DNA of 64,000 nucleotides from Hymenobacter lucidus (GTDB lineage: Bacteria; Bacteroidota; Bacteroidia; Cytophagales; Hymenobacteraceae), in contig NZ_JAJADR010000004.1 of assembly GCF_020447265.1 (NCBI RefSeq), forward strand, positions 124,001-188,000, written 5' to 3'. A program made the position numbers and the translations under genes. Position 1 is the first letter of the stretch; every line of letters begins with the position of its first letter. Under the pieces are notes generated by a model, which did not search any database, was not told the origin of the DNA, and saw only the letters and a list, made by a program, of their open reading frames with translations. Below are positions 9,117-17,928 of the stretch, piece after piece.

Positions 9117-10649
9117 TTAGTTGGTTTTGAAACGCTGGCTGTTCCGTAAGGCATATTTGAGACTGGTGAGTGCCAGTAACTGACTGTCGCGGCCTTTCGG
9201 CTTCGCGCCGCCAATGGCAAACTCAAGCCATACTTTATCTACCAGCCGAACCTCTGCACCAATAGTAGCACTCTGAATGGTACCTGACAGCGACTTCTTG
9301 GCTTTCTCCGCGGCGCTGGTTGCCAATTGGTTATAAGAAAGCTTTTGAATGGAGCCTTCGATTGATAATCGGAAGTAAGCTCCTCCCACCAGCAAACGTG
9401 CTCCGTACCATAAACGGTTATCCAAGGAGTCGGCGGCCGTCTTGTTTTCGGCTGGCAGTTGCAGTGCCGAGCTATGATACTCGTGATACTGGACATTGAG
9501 TACGAGCTGCGTGTGCCAGTACATAAAGTTGGCTACCCCAGCCGCCTTATCCCAGTCTGCTCTTGCTGGCCGTAAGGCCGCGCGCAGGAATCCGCCAGCC
9601 GACTGATTTTTGAGCGTGCTGAACTTGTTATCCGGGCTTTGCCAAGTCCAGCCGCCACCGGCTTGAATGATGGTAGCGTTCCAAAGCTTCTTATCGAAGT
9701 TTTCCCGTGCTGCCTTGATAATTGCACTGGTGGAAGCCGTGAGTTGTTGCCGGGTTTCATAATACTGTTGATACCGCGCTTTTACAGCCTTGCTATTCTG
9801 CTTTGCTTCGTCTAGCAAGGCTGTGCGCTGATCTTCAGTAAGGCGTGCTTCAGCTTTCAAGGAGGTTTCCAAGGCTTTTATGGCCGTATCTTGGGAAGCG
9901 CCGAATGCCTGGGGTTCCGCTAGGCTGTTTGGGCTATCAGGTAGTAAGCCAGCCGTATTCAGCAAGCCTTCAACTGCGAGCAACAACGGCCGTGCCGCTT
10001 TGCGTTGCGCTTGTGGCCACGCATTGTTGTAAATCTGCTGATCGGCATATACTTGATTGCGCCGAGTTGCTACCTCGCTGTTATGCGTGTTATACAAATC
10101 GATGAATCTCAGGGCTGGCTGGCTGGAAAATGCTTTCGACACTTCCTGAATATAGTCCGCATCCAGGAGTGGGTCGGTACGGTCAAGTAGTACTACGGCC
10201 CCACCCAGTGCCACTTTTGCCGTCGAATCGGTACTGATTTGGGCTCCTGAGATGGTAAAATTGCGTCCGAGCTGATTTCCCCAATGGGCATACGATTTCA
10301 GCGACTCGTTCAGAGTACGTTTGTTTGCCGCATCTTCTCTCCAAGCCGACCGCTGAAAAAACTGAGCGGGCGCAATTTCTATTCCTAGTCCTTTCCCCTT
10401 TTCCGGGAAGTTGGCAACCGCCCCGATGAGGTTGGCGGCAAAGGCTTTAACGTTGGCGGGCTTCGAAACTTGGTTGGAATTAACACCCAGGAGTGTTGGA
10501 GCCGTTAGGTCTGGGGCCGCAAAGTCGCCGTAGAGCGCATTGAGAGCTTCCGCATCCTGGCCTTCCGTTTGGGCCACGCTTACTTCGATGGTTGTACCGT
10601 AGACCAGGAGCAGCAAAAACAACGAGGGCACTGTTAAGAGCTGGCGCAT
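9117..10649 (-). CDS. Uncharacterised secreted, probably outer-membrane protein
   Basis: 510 residues. A clear signal peptide covers roughly residues 1-26 (LTVPSLFLLLLVYG, cleavage near VAQ). The middle is largely helical (about 200-330). The last ~170 residues alternate in beta-strand style with repeated GG/GA turns and aromatic strand ends, as in a beta-barrel (LWYGARLLVGGAYFRLSIEG; ATIGAEVRLVDKVWLEFAIGG). I do not recognise a named family. Only 11 bases separate it from the haloperoxidase gene upstream, so the two are very probably co-transcribed and it may move or anchor that enzyme's substrate or product. Confidence 0.7.
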   Translation of the reverse strand: MRQLLTVPSLFLLLLVYGTTIEVSVAQTEGQDAEALNALYGDFAAPDLTAPTLLGVNSNQVSKPANVKAFAANLIGAVANFPEKGKGLGIEIAPAQFFQRSAWREDAANKRTLNESLKSYAHWGNQLGRNFTISGAQISTDSTAKVALGGAVVLLDRTDPLLDADYIQEVSKAFSSQPALRFIDLYNTHNSEVATRRNQVYADQQIYNNAWPQAQRKAARPLLLAVEGLLNTAGLLPDSPNSLAEPQAFGASQDTAIKALETSLKAEARLTEDQRTALLDEAKQNSKAVKARYQQYYETRQQLTASTSAIIKAARENFDKKLWNATIIQAGGGWTWQSPDNKFSTLKNQSAGGFLRAALRPARADWDKAAGVANFMYWHTQLVLNVQYHEYHSSALQLPAENKTAADSLDNRLWYGARLLVGGAYFRLSIEGSIQKLSYNQLATSAAEKAKKSLSGTIQSATIGAEVRLVDKVWLEFAIGGAKPKGRDSQLLALTSLKYALRNSQRFKTN

Positions 10650-10660
10650 AAAATCAGGCG

Positions 10661-12442
10661 TTAACTACGGTACGACAAGGTTTCTCCTAAGATGGCATCC
10701 GGTGTTGTCGTGTCTATTTTTCCTGTTTGCTTATACTCGTACACGCTTTTGCCATCCTGCAGAAGGTAAAACTCTACCGTGTAGTCAAGTGGGTTTTGGG
10801 TATCCTCATTGATTAAGTGTAGCGACCAGGAGTGGTTTTTGCCAATCAGGTCTTCGGGCTTGCCCACCGGGCCGGTGCGGCGCGAGGCGGAGTTGAGAGA
10901 ATCCTGCTTTTCCTGAATGGGAGACGGGGTAGAAGACAGGGTGAAGCTCCAAACACATTTGGTACTGACGGTCAAGTCGAATGCAACGTCTGAACCGGGA
11001 TTATCCAGGAACACCGACTGGATGCCGCCGCTGGCCCTTGTTAGAAAAGCCCGGTTAGTAGGTGGCTGGGGTTGGAAAAAAGCGGCCGTATCCTGGCCAA
11101 CAGCTGTGCCTATCTCATAGCCGCCAACGGCATCAAATTGGTAGTGCACGCCCAGGTATACCCGGCTACGCCCGTTTTCGAGGGCCGCTTTCTTAAAAGA
11201 GAGAAATGAGCGGGTGCGCCGAATTCCATTCTCATCACGCAGCGCATGCGGATCTTCCGTCGTAGCGGTAAAGGGAATCGTATCAGTGCCGAAAAAGGCC
11301 TGCATGGCAGCCGCATGAGCAGCCCCGAAGCAGGCATGGCCGGATACGTAGGCTGGAAAATTGGGTGAAAACCGGGTGCCGTTGATCATGGCCGACAGTG
11401 GCTGCCAGGCTGGGTCTGCGGCAGTGCCGGGGTTGCCATCGTCGGTTGCTCTTTGGATGGCAGTTTCGGGGCGCCATAGCCGCAGGGGGCCTTTCGTATC
11501 GGGATGGAAGTATTTGGCATACCACGCTACAACAGATGCATTCACCATGGCAGTACCCACCATGGCAAAAAGCCGAGCCGTTTCCAGTAGGCCGTTGACT
11601 CCCTGAAGAATGCCCTGCTGCTTGGCAACGTCTTGAGTGATGGTGTAGAGCTGGCCCGGCGGCTTGGATGTACCGTTCAGATCATTGGCCCAAAAAAAAG
11701 CTATTTCAGTTTCCTCCTCCTTCCGTGTGGAGTGGTGGGCTGCGCCTTTGTTCTTTACTTCATTTACCTGGTCGGCATATAAAGTTGATGCCAATAAGTC
11801 TTTATAGTTGAGTAAGCTACTAGGTATCGTTTTGGGTAAATAGCTCTTAATAGGGTGTTGCCGCGAGTTTAACAGCAACAGCGGTATCATGCCCCACTGC
11901 GGAGTCAAAGCGGGGCCCGAGCCAGTGTCGCGCCACTCACCTTCTTTTTCCGGATCGAGCCGGGGAGTTACAACTGGGCCGAGGCCCGCATCAGCAGGAA
12001 ACTTAGCTATTACTGCATCGGCAATAGCGCGCCCGTACTTTTCCGACGCTGTATCAACTGGTGTGGGCCCGGAGTTGATTAGAGCCTGAGCATGCGTTTG
12101 GGCGCCCGCCAGCACCTGAAAAGGATCAAAGGGGTTGAGCGCACCGCCCTGCATCCTTTTGGCTTGCTCGATGTATTGTGCTACAGCGTCTGTTAGCGTG
12201 AAACAGGCCGCATACGCCGCGCTGCTAGTTGGATCGGGAGAGCCGGTAACGGGTACGGGGGCCAGCGCATTGGGATAGGTATTGCCGGTAAGCTGGTTTA
12301 TGGCCTCATACATTGCCAGATGCATACGCCCGCCAATGTGCGCCAGCGGGCCCGGCGCTCCCCCGATGTGCCGGACTACATCGAGGTAGATGTTGTTCCA
12401 GACCAAGATAATACTACCCGAGGGCATAGAAGTCGTAGCCAT
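10661..12442 (-). CDS. Vanadium-dependent haloperoxidase-type protein (PAP2 superfamily)
   Basis: 593 residues. The vanadate/phosphate-binding pattern of the superfamily is visible in order: a basic LRLWRPETAI segment (about 320-329), AYVSGHACFGAAHA (His at about 369) and SRVYLGVHYQFDAVGG (Arg ~427, His ~433, Asp ~437). Known relatives oxidise halides with hydrogen peroxide or act as acid phosphatases. The C-terminal ~120 residues form an extra beta-rich domain that I cannot assign. No Sec signal peptide is evident at the N-terminus, which is unusual beside an outer-membrane-like partner. It is the first gene of a three-gene minus-strand unit. Halogenation against phosphatase activity cannot be decided from sequence. 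Confidence 0.82.
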   Translation of the reverse strand: MATTSMPSGSIILVWNNIYLDVVRHIGGAPGPLAHIGGRMHLAMYEAINQLTGNTYPNALAPVPVTGSPDPTSSAAYAACFTLTDAVAQYIEQAKRMQGGALNPFDPFQVLAGAQTHAQALINSGPTPVDTASEKYGRAIADAVIAKFPADAGLGPVVTPRLDPEKEGEWRDTGSGPALTPQWGMIPLLLLNSRQHPIKSYLPKTIPSSLLNYKDLLASTLYADQVNEVKNKGAAHHSTRKEEETEIAFFWANDLNGTSKPPGQLYTITQDVAKQQGILQGVNGLLETARLFAMVGTAMVNASVVAWYAKYFHPDTKGPLRLWRPETAIQRATDDGNPGTAADPAWQPLSAMINGTRFSPNFPAYVSGHACFGAAHAAAMQAFFGTDTIPFTATTEDPHALRDENGIRRTRSFLSFKKAALENGRSRVYLGVHYQFDAVGGYEIGTAVGQDTAAFFQPQPPTNRAFLTRASGGIQSVFLDNPGSDVAFDLTVSTKCVWSFTLSSTPSPIQEKQDSLNSASRRTGPVGKPEDLIGKNHSWSLHLINEDTQNPLDYTVEFYLLQDGKSVYEYKQTGKIDTTTPDAILGETLSYRS

Positions 12443-12631
12443 GAGTGCGAGGAAATTAAGGGCGAATAAGCAGGCTTAAGCTCCCTCAGCTCCCCTCACG
12501 CATGGTTGGCATGCTTTGCTGGCAGTAAGGGCTTTCGAAAAGCTAATGTGCCAGCTTAATTCTCTTGCCGCTACCGTGCCACCACTGAATATTACCTCTT
12601 TTGGTTGCTTTCGAAGCTCCCAGGGTAGCTT

Positions 12632-14254
12632 TTAATGCGGCATGTGGCTGATCTTGGCCTCATCCAGGTCGAGCTGGGCCTCCTGGTGGCGCAGCATCTC
12701 CTCCTCAAACACATCCTCGGCCCGCAGTACAAACAGCTCCTCGCGTTGCACCTGCAGCACGTCGAGCAGCACCTGGTGGTAGCGCTGCAGCGCCTGGCGC
12801 TTGGTTTCGTCGTAGTCGAGGGCTTCGAGCAGGTTGCCGGTGCGCTGGGCTTCGGCCTGCATCCGGTGCTGTAGGGCACTCACCATCTCATTCTCCTGGA
12901 TGTCGGCCGCGTATTCGCGGGCTAGGTGGGCCAGGGCCACGTGGCGCAGCCGCAGCCGGATACCGGCCTCCTGCTCGTCGGTAGGCATCCGCTCCTCCGT
13001 ATCGGCCACGCCGGTGAAGCGGATGATGGCCGGCAGCGTAAGGCCCTGAAAAACAAGCGTAACCAGAATAACCACGAAGGTGATGAACAGAATCAGGTTG
13101 CGCTGCGGAAAGGCCTGCCCGTTGCTCAGCAGCAGCGGCACCGACAGCGCCGAGGCCAACGACACCACCCCGCGCATGCCGGCCCAGCCGATAATGACCG
13201 GCCCCTGCCAGCCGGGGCTGGTTTCGCGGGTGCGGATGCTGCGAAACAGCCAGCGCGGCACAAAGGCGGCCGGAAACATCCACACCATTCGGATGATGAT
13301 GACGATGGCACTGACGATGAGGCCGTAGGTAATGGCCTGGCGCAGCGAATAGTTGCCGAGGCCCTGCACGGCCACCGGCAGCTCCAGGCCAATGAGAATA
13401 AATACCAGCCCGTTCAGGGCAAAGCCCACGCTGGCCCACACGCTGTTGGTTTGCAGGCGGGTATCGGCATCAAACACCCGGTGGGAGTGGTAGGACAGCA
13501 TCAGCCCGCCGCTGACCACGGCCAATACCCCCGAAAAGTGGAATTCTTCGGCCAGCAGGTACATCACGTAGGGCGCAATGAAGGTGAGCACCGTGTTGAT
13601 GCTGGGCGTGGTAGGTAGGTATTTATGAATCAGATAGAAGCCGTAGCCCACAGCCAGCCCCACAACTAGGCCCATGCCGCTGGCCAGCAGAAATGTAGTA
13701 GCTGCCTCGTGCCAGGAAAAGGCCCCCGACACCACCGCCGCCAGCGCAAACCGGAACACAATCAGGCTGCTGGCGTCGTTGATCAGACTCTCGCCCTCCA
13801 GAATGCTCGTCACGCGGCGCGGTACTTTGATACCCTTGAGCACCGAAGTAGCCGCTACCGCATCGGGTGGGGAGATGATGCCGCCCAGCAAGAACCCCAG
13901 CGGCAGCGTGAAGCCCGGAATCATGGCCCGACTCACGTAGGCCACGATGGTGGAGGTGAAGAACACCAACCCGAAGGCCAGCAGGGCAATGGGCCGCTTC
14001 CAGCGCCAGAAATCCTTCCAGGAAGTGTCCCAGGCCGCTTGGTAGAGCAGGGGCGGCAGGAAAATCAGGAATATCAGCTCGGGGCTGATAACGACCAGCG
14101 GAAGGCCCGGCACGAAGCTGAGCGCCAAGCCGGCCAGCACCAGAAAGATGGGGTAGGAGATGCGTAGCTTCTGGCCCAGCATCACGAGCAGCAGCATGGC
14201 AAATAGCAGGCCCAGGACCAGCAGGATTGTTTCGTGCAGGGTGGTTTCGTGCAT
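12632..14254 (-). CDS. CPA1-family Na+/H+ antiporter
   Basis: About 540 residues from ATG 14254; upstream codons add a Ser/Pro-rich stretch that does not look natural. Roughly 12 hydrophobic segments fill the first 400 residues. The core motif ISPPDAVAATS with a following EGESLINDASSL is the ion-binding signature of NhaP/NHE-like exchangers (the Asp in each is essential). The C-terminal ~110 residues are cytoplasmic, charged and helical, probably regulatory. It exchanges cytoplasmic Na+ (or K+) for external H+ at the inner membrane. It appears to be a single-gene unit; neighbours give no extra hint. Confidence 0.9.
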   Translation of the reverse strand: MHETTLHETILLVLGLLFAMLLLVMLGQKLRISYPIFLVLAGLALSFVPGLPLVVISPELIFLIFLPPLLYQAAWDTSWKDFWRWKRPIALLAFGLVFFTSTIVAYVSRAMIPGFTLPLGFLLGGIISPPDAVAATSVLKGIKVPRRVTSILEGESLINDASSLIVFRFALAAVVSGAFSWHEAATTFLLASGMGLVVGLAVGYGFYLIHKYLPTTPSINTVLTFIAPYVMYLLAEEFHFSGVLAVVSGGLMLSYHSHRVFDADTRLQTNSVWASVGFALNGLVFILIGLELPVAVQGLGNYSLRQAITYGLIVSAIVIIIRMVWMFPAAFVPRWLFRSIRTRETSPGWQGPVIIGWAGMRGVVSLASALSVPLLLSNGQAFPQRNLILFITFVVILVTLVFQGLTLPAIIRFTGVADTEERMPTDEQEAGIRLRLRHVALAHLAREYAADIQENEMVSALQHRMQAEAQRTGNLLEALDYDETKRQALQRYHQVLLDVLQVQREELFVLRAEDVFEEEMLRHQEAQLDLDEAKISHMPH

Positions 14255-14347
14255 GGAAGCAGAAGGTATTTGAGAAGATGAGCTTGGGGACGGAAGGTAG
14301 CTGCTCACGGGCAAAAACGCTACTTGCAGCCCGGCATTGGCCTTAGG

Positions 14348-15025
14348 TTAAGGAGCAGGCGTGTAGTCGGCCAGGCGGCGCAGAGCCACGGGCGGATGGC
14401 GGCCCTTGCGGTGGAGCAGCACCCGGCAGGCTTCCGAAATCTTGCGGATTTCGTACTCGCCGGTGAGGAAGTTGGTATCGTGCAGCTCTCCGCCCGGCGA
14501 GCCGTCGACGCTCTCACAGTCGCCGCTGGTCCGACTCAGAATGGTAGTTTCCCCAATCAGGTAAAAGTGGCCCTGCTGGTAGCGAAACTTGCTGACCACG
14601 CTCCAGCGCCAGCTGCTGCCGCCGTAGTGATGCACGGTCAGCACGCCTTTGCTAATGGTGAGGCCCGCGAAAGGGTCGCCGTACTGGCCGCCGCCATCTT
14701 TGGTAATCATTACCCGGCCTGCCCGCTCGGCCAGTGTATAGCCCGGCGCGGCGCCGAACAGTACCAGTAGTATCCGCCCCGGCATTGTTTCGCCGTCGTA
14801 GCCATCTTGGGTTTCGGCCTGGGGCCGCAGCACCAAGGCCACGTCGGGGCGGCCGTCGTGGTTCAGGTCGCCGAGGGCCCGGCCGCCGGGCAGCGTGTCG
14901 TAGCCGGCCGGGATGAAGGCCCTCAGCGCCCGGCCCTGGGTTGCGACCTTGGGCACGGCGCGGGTTTGGGCCACCGCCGGGCAGACCGCCAAGCTGGCTA
15001 GCAGTGTAACAACAAGGGCTTTCAT
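14348..15025 (-). CDS. Secreted protein with one calcium-loop (VCBS/FG-GAP-like) motif
   Basis: About 225 residues from ATG 15025, chosen because it begins a good signal peptide (KALVVTLLASLAVCPAVAQ). Shortly after it sits GDLNHDGRPDVALVL, the DxNxDGxxD loop of FG-GAP/VCBS or dockerin-type calcium sites, here as a single copy. The rest is a beta-rich, Gly-rich domain (HHYGGSSWRWSVVSKFRY) with two late Cys. The family is not recognised; a periplasmic or surface location is likely. It is transcribed towards the antiporter gene 93 bases away. Confidence 0.7.
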   Translation of the reverse strand: MKALVVTLLASLAVCPAVAQTRAVPKVATQGRALRAFIPAGYDTLPGGRALGDLNHDGRPDVALVLRPQAETQDGYDGETMPGRILLVLFGAAPGYTLAERAGRVMITKDGGGQYGDPFAGLTISKGVLTVHHYGGSSWRWSVVSKFRYQQGHFYLIGETTILSRTSGDCESVDGSPGGELHDTNFLTGEYEIRKISEACRVLLHRKGRHPPVALRRLADYTPAP

Positions 15026-15188
15026 AGGCCCCGAAAGTAAGGGCAAAACGGCGGGAAGCGGTAATTGCGGTTAGAGCGTGCGTTCAGCCAACGAATATGT
15101 AGGTTTGCCTATCTGTTGAGCCGGAGCTTGCGTACAGCCGTTGCGGCGCCGGCTCATGCCCGGTCTGCGCCACGTTCAACTATCCTTT

Positions 15189-16538
15189 ATGGCCAAAGCA
15201 ATAAAAGCAATTGAGTGCCCGAAGTGCGGGAGTACCCAGAAAGCGCCGGTGCGCCTCGACGTGTTTCGGTGCGAGAGTTGCGGCACGGAATACTTTCTCG
15301 ACAACGACGACATCAACGTCAATCATACCTTCCGCCACTTCTCGCCGCCCCTGGCCCCGGTAATGCCGCCGGCCCGCCGGGCCCTGCTGGCGGGCGTTGC
15401 CCTCGGGCTGCTGGGACTGGTGTGGTGGCTGCTGTTTCACCAGGCCGCGCCGCCCCAGCCGGTATTCGTGGTGCCGCCGACGGTAGTAGCGGCGGCCGAA
15501 GCGGAGGAAGAGCCGGACAAGTTCACCTTCAGCAGCCAGCGGGCATTGCTCTACCTGTCGCCCACCCAAAAGCCGGTGCTCCTGCAGGTAGGCAGCCGCC
15601 ACTACCAGCGCGCCACCTCGGCCGATAGTAGCTACGCCCGGTTTGTGGACGCCACTACCGGCACGGCGCTGAAAAGCGTGGCTCTGCCCATTGCGCCCGG
15701 CACTTCCTCGCCCAATTACGACTTCAAGCAGTTTGCCAGTGGCAGTGGCGAACTGTACTTAATCGTCAATAAAACGGCCGTGTACCGCGTGGATAAGGCG
15801 TCTTATGCCATCAAAGAGGTAACGAAGGCGTTGTTTCAGGGGCAGCCGGAGCTGGCCAGCGGCATTGCCACCGTGGAGGCTGGCGACGATGACTACGGCG
15901 ACTATTTCAACCTCTTTACCAACGACGGGCGTAACCTGCTGTTCTTTCCGCTGATCCATAAGGCGTATACCCAGGATGGCTTCTACGACGCCAAGCACGG
16001 GTTCAAAACCCTATTGCCGCGCAGCCCCACCCGCACGGCCTTCATTTTCAGCCGCAAAAGCACCACCTACCCCGAGGATAAGATTCAGCTCATCAAGTAC
16101 CAGTACCGCCACAACGTGGGCGGGGCCAAAGACCTGCCGCTCTTCGAGTGGAACGACGACTACGGCGGCTCGGGCGTGTTCACCGACGCCGACCCGCACC
16201 GAAAAGTGCTGGTGCGGCCCTACGAGCTCGAACAAGCCCGGGTGCTGTCGTACGCCGACTTCACGCCCGGCCGGCTGTATTTCGAGCCCCGCCTGCTCTA
16301 CGCCGATGCCGACTACGTGCTGCTTTCCTTTAAACCCACCGCCTCGCCCACGGTGCCCGTGTCGCTGCAATGCCTGAACGCGCGCACGGCGGCCATCGTC
16401 TTCACGCGGCCCTTGGACACGTCCGACAGCCCCGACCGGGCCATTCGCTACCCGGCAGGCTTTGCCCTGCAAGACGGCAGCCAGACCTATACTCTCAGCC
16501 TGAGCGGGCAACTAACCCAACACCCTGAACTTCCTTAG
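15189..16538 (+). CDS. Zinc-ribbon, single-TM protein with large outer domain
   Basis: About 449 residues from ATG 15189. Residues 10-31 form a zinc ribbon (CPKCG...CESCG), residues ~64-84 form one transmembrane helix (ALLAGVALGLLGLVWWLLF), and the following ~360 residues look like a beta-propeller or other all-beta domain outside the cytoplasm. Zinc ribbon plus TM architecture is seen in Bacillus YdjG/YdjH, whose operon also has an SPFH protein. Here the next gene, two bases downstream, is SPFH, so a membrane complex is likely. No enzymatic function can be assigned. Confidence 0.75.
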   Translation: MAKAIKAIECPKCGSTQKAPVRLDVFRCESCGTEYFLDNDDINVNHTFRHFSPPLAPVMPPARRALLAGVALGLLGLVWWLLFHQAAPPQPVFVVPPTVVAAAEAEEEPDKFTFSSQRALLYLSPTQKPVLLQVGSRHYQRATSADSSYARFVDATTGTALKSVALPIAPGTSSPNYDFKQFASGSGELYLIVNKTAVYRVDKASYAIKEVTKALFQGQPELASGIATVEAGDDDYGDYFNLFTNDGRNLLFFPLIHKAYTQDGFYDAKHGFKTLLPRSPTRTAFIFSRKSTTYPEDKIQLIKYQYRHNVGGAKDLPLFEWNDDYGGSGVFTDADPHRKVLVRPYELEQARVLSYADFTPGRLYFEPRLLYADADYVLLSFKPTASPTVPVSLQCLNARTAAIVFTRPLDTSDSPDRAIRYPAGFALQDGSQTYTLSLSGQLTQHPELP

Positions 16539-16540
16539 CC

Positions 16541-17542
16541 ATGGCCTTTCGCTTTTTCCGCAACCAGTTGGCCTCCGTCATCGAGTGGGCCAACCCGCAG
16601 CCCGACGTACTGCTGGCCAAGTTTCCCTCGGAGCACGACGAGCTCAAGAACGCCAGCAAGCTTATCGTGGGGCCGAGCCAGGGGGCTCTGCTCGTGTACG
16701 AGGGCCGCGTAGCCGACGTACTGACCACGGCCGGCATCTATACCCTCGACACCGAGAATACGCCATTCTTCACCACCCTCACCAAGCTGCGCACCGCCTT
16801 CGAGAGCGAGCATAAGGTGAAAGTGTACTTCTTTCGCCAGGCCGAAAACGTGAATCAGGGCTGGGGCACAGCCATGCCCATCAAGTACCTCGACCCTGTG
16901 TACCAGCTGCCGGTAGAGCTGGGGGCCAACGGTAATTTCTCCTTCCGCCTGAACGACGGCGTACGGTTCTTCGCCGAAATTGCCGGTCAGCACGACCTCT
17001 ACACCGTGCCCCAGGCCCGGGCAATGCTGCAAAGCCGCATTCCGGCGGTGCTGGCCACGGCACTGGCCGGGGCGCAGTTTTCCTACTCCCAGATTGATGC
17101 CCACCTCGGTCCGCTCTCAGCCACGGTGCAGGAACTGCTGGAGCCTGACTTTGCCCGCCTCGGCTGTGAGCTGACTGACTTCCGCATCAACGGCACCGTG
17201 TTCGACAAGGCCACCCAGCAGCGCATCGGCCGTATTTCCGACGTAACGGCCGATGCCCAGGCCGCCGCTGCCGGGGGGCTCAGCTTCGCGGAGCTGGAAA
17301 AGCTGAAGGCCCTGCGCGACGCCGCCCGCAACGAAAGCGGCCTAGCAGGCGCCGGTCTGCAGCTGGGGGCCGGGGCCGAGCTGGGCCGGGTCTTCGCCAC
17401 CCAGCAGGCAGAAGCCACCAGCGCCCCCGCCTCCGCTGACCCGGTGCAGCAGCTCCAGAAGCTCAAGCTGCTGCTCACCGAAGGCATCATCACCCAGGAG
17501 GAATTCGACGCAAAGAAAAAAACCTGGCTCGACCAGCTCTAA
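16541..17542 (+). CDS. SPFH-domain protein with C-terminal SHOCT (YdjI-like)
   Basis: 333 residues. The N-terminal ~220 residues match the SPFH/'virion core protein' type (IVGPSQGALLVYEGRVADVL; GIYTLDTENTPFF; later FRINGTVFD). An Ala/Gly-rich helical part follows (about 240-290). The end is a SHOCT motif (LQKLKLLLTEGIITQEEFD), a short domain that often mediates oligomerisation. SPFH proteins scaffold membrane microdomains. It is the second gene of a tight operon (2 bases after the zinc-ribbon gene, 12 before the small membrane protein), parallel to the PspA-linked ydjFGHI cluster of Bacillus, though no PspA gene is visible here. Confidence 0.85.
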   Translation: MAFRFFRNQLASVIEWANPQPDVLLAKFPSEHDELKNASKLIVGPSQGALLVYEGRVADVLTTAGIYTLDTENTPFFTTLTKLRTAFESEHKVKVYFFRQAENVNQGWGTAMPIKYLDPVYQLPVELGANGNFSFRLNDGVRFFAEIAGQHDLYTVPQARAMLQSRIPAVLATALAGAQFSYSQIDAHLGPLSATVQELLEPDFARLGCELTDFRINGTVFDKATQQRIGRISDVTADAQAAAAGGLSFAELEKLKALRDAARNESGLAGAGLQLGAGAELGRVFATQQAEATSAPASADPVQQLQKLKLLLTEGIITQEEFDAKKKTWLDQL

Positions 17543-17554
17543 CCCCCGCTCCCC

Positions 17555-17794
17555 ATGAAAAAGCTACTTGGCGCGGCTATCCTGCTGCTTTGCCTGGTCC
17601 TGGCTACCCTCGGCGTATTGCGCATCTGGGGCGTGTCGGTGCTGAGTTCCTACACCCTGCTGCGTAGCGGCGCCACGCTGGCCGTGCTGGCCGCCACCAC
17701 CGTCGTGCTGATTATCGTCTGGTTTGCCTTCTTCTCCCGCCCCGCCGCCGGCTACGACCAGAATACCGGCCACCGTGCCCACCCTCGACGGTAG
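17555..17794 (+). CDS. Small two-TM membrane protein
   Basis: 79 residues with two hydrophobic helices (about 4-25 and 40-60), a short loop, and a polar basic end. It is the third gene of the zinc-ribbon/SPFH operon, 12 bases after the SPFH stop. No family is recognised; it probably belongs to the same membrane assembly. Confidence 0.6.
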   Translation: MKKLLGAAILLLCLVLATLGVLRIWGVSVLSSYTLLRSGATLAVLAATTVVLIIVWFAFFSRPAAGYDQNTGHRAHPRR

Positions 17795-17866
17795 CAGGTA
17801 GTGGTGACGGTATCCTGAAGTTGTGGGGTGAGATGCTGCAGAATGGAGCCCGTAGAGAGAAATATT

Positions 17867-17897
17867 AGCTAATTTGATTAGTTTTTGCTAATTAGCT
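17867..17897. promoter_or_regulatory. Operator-like inverted repeat before the TIR gene
   Basis: AGCTAATT (17867-17874) and AATTAGCT (17890-17897) form a perfect 8-bp dyad with a 15-base spacer, in an AT-rich patch inside GC-rich DNA. A near -7 box (TAGTTTTT, 17879-17886) lies between the half-sites. The ATG of the TIR gene is 32 bases downstream, so this is where a regulator would bind. Confidence 0.4.
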
Positions 17898-17928
17898 TGG
17901 GTAAAACCTTGCTCTGCTTTTTCTCGCT

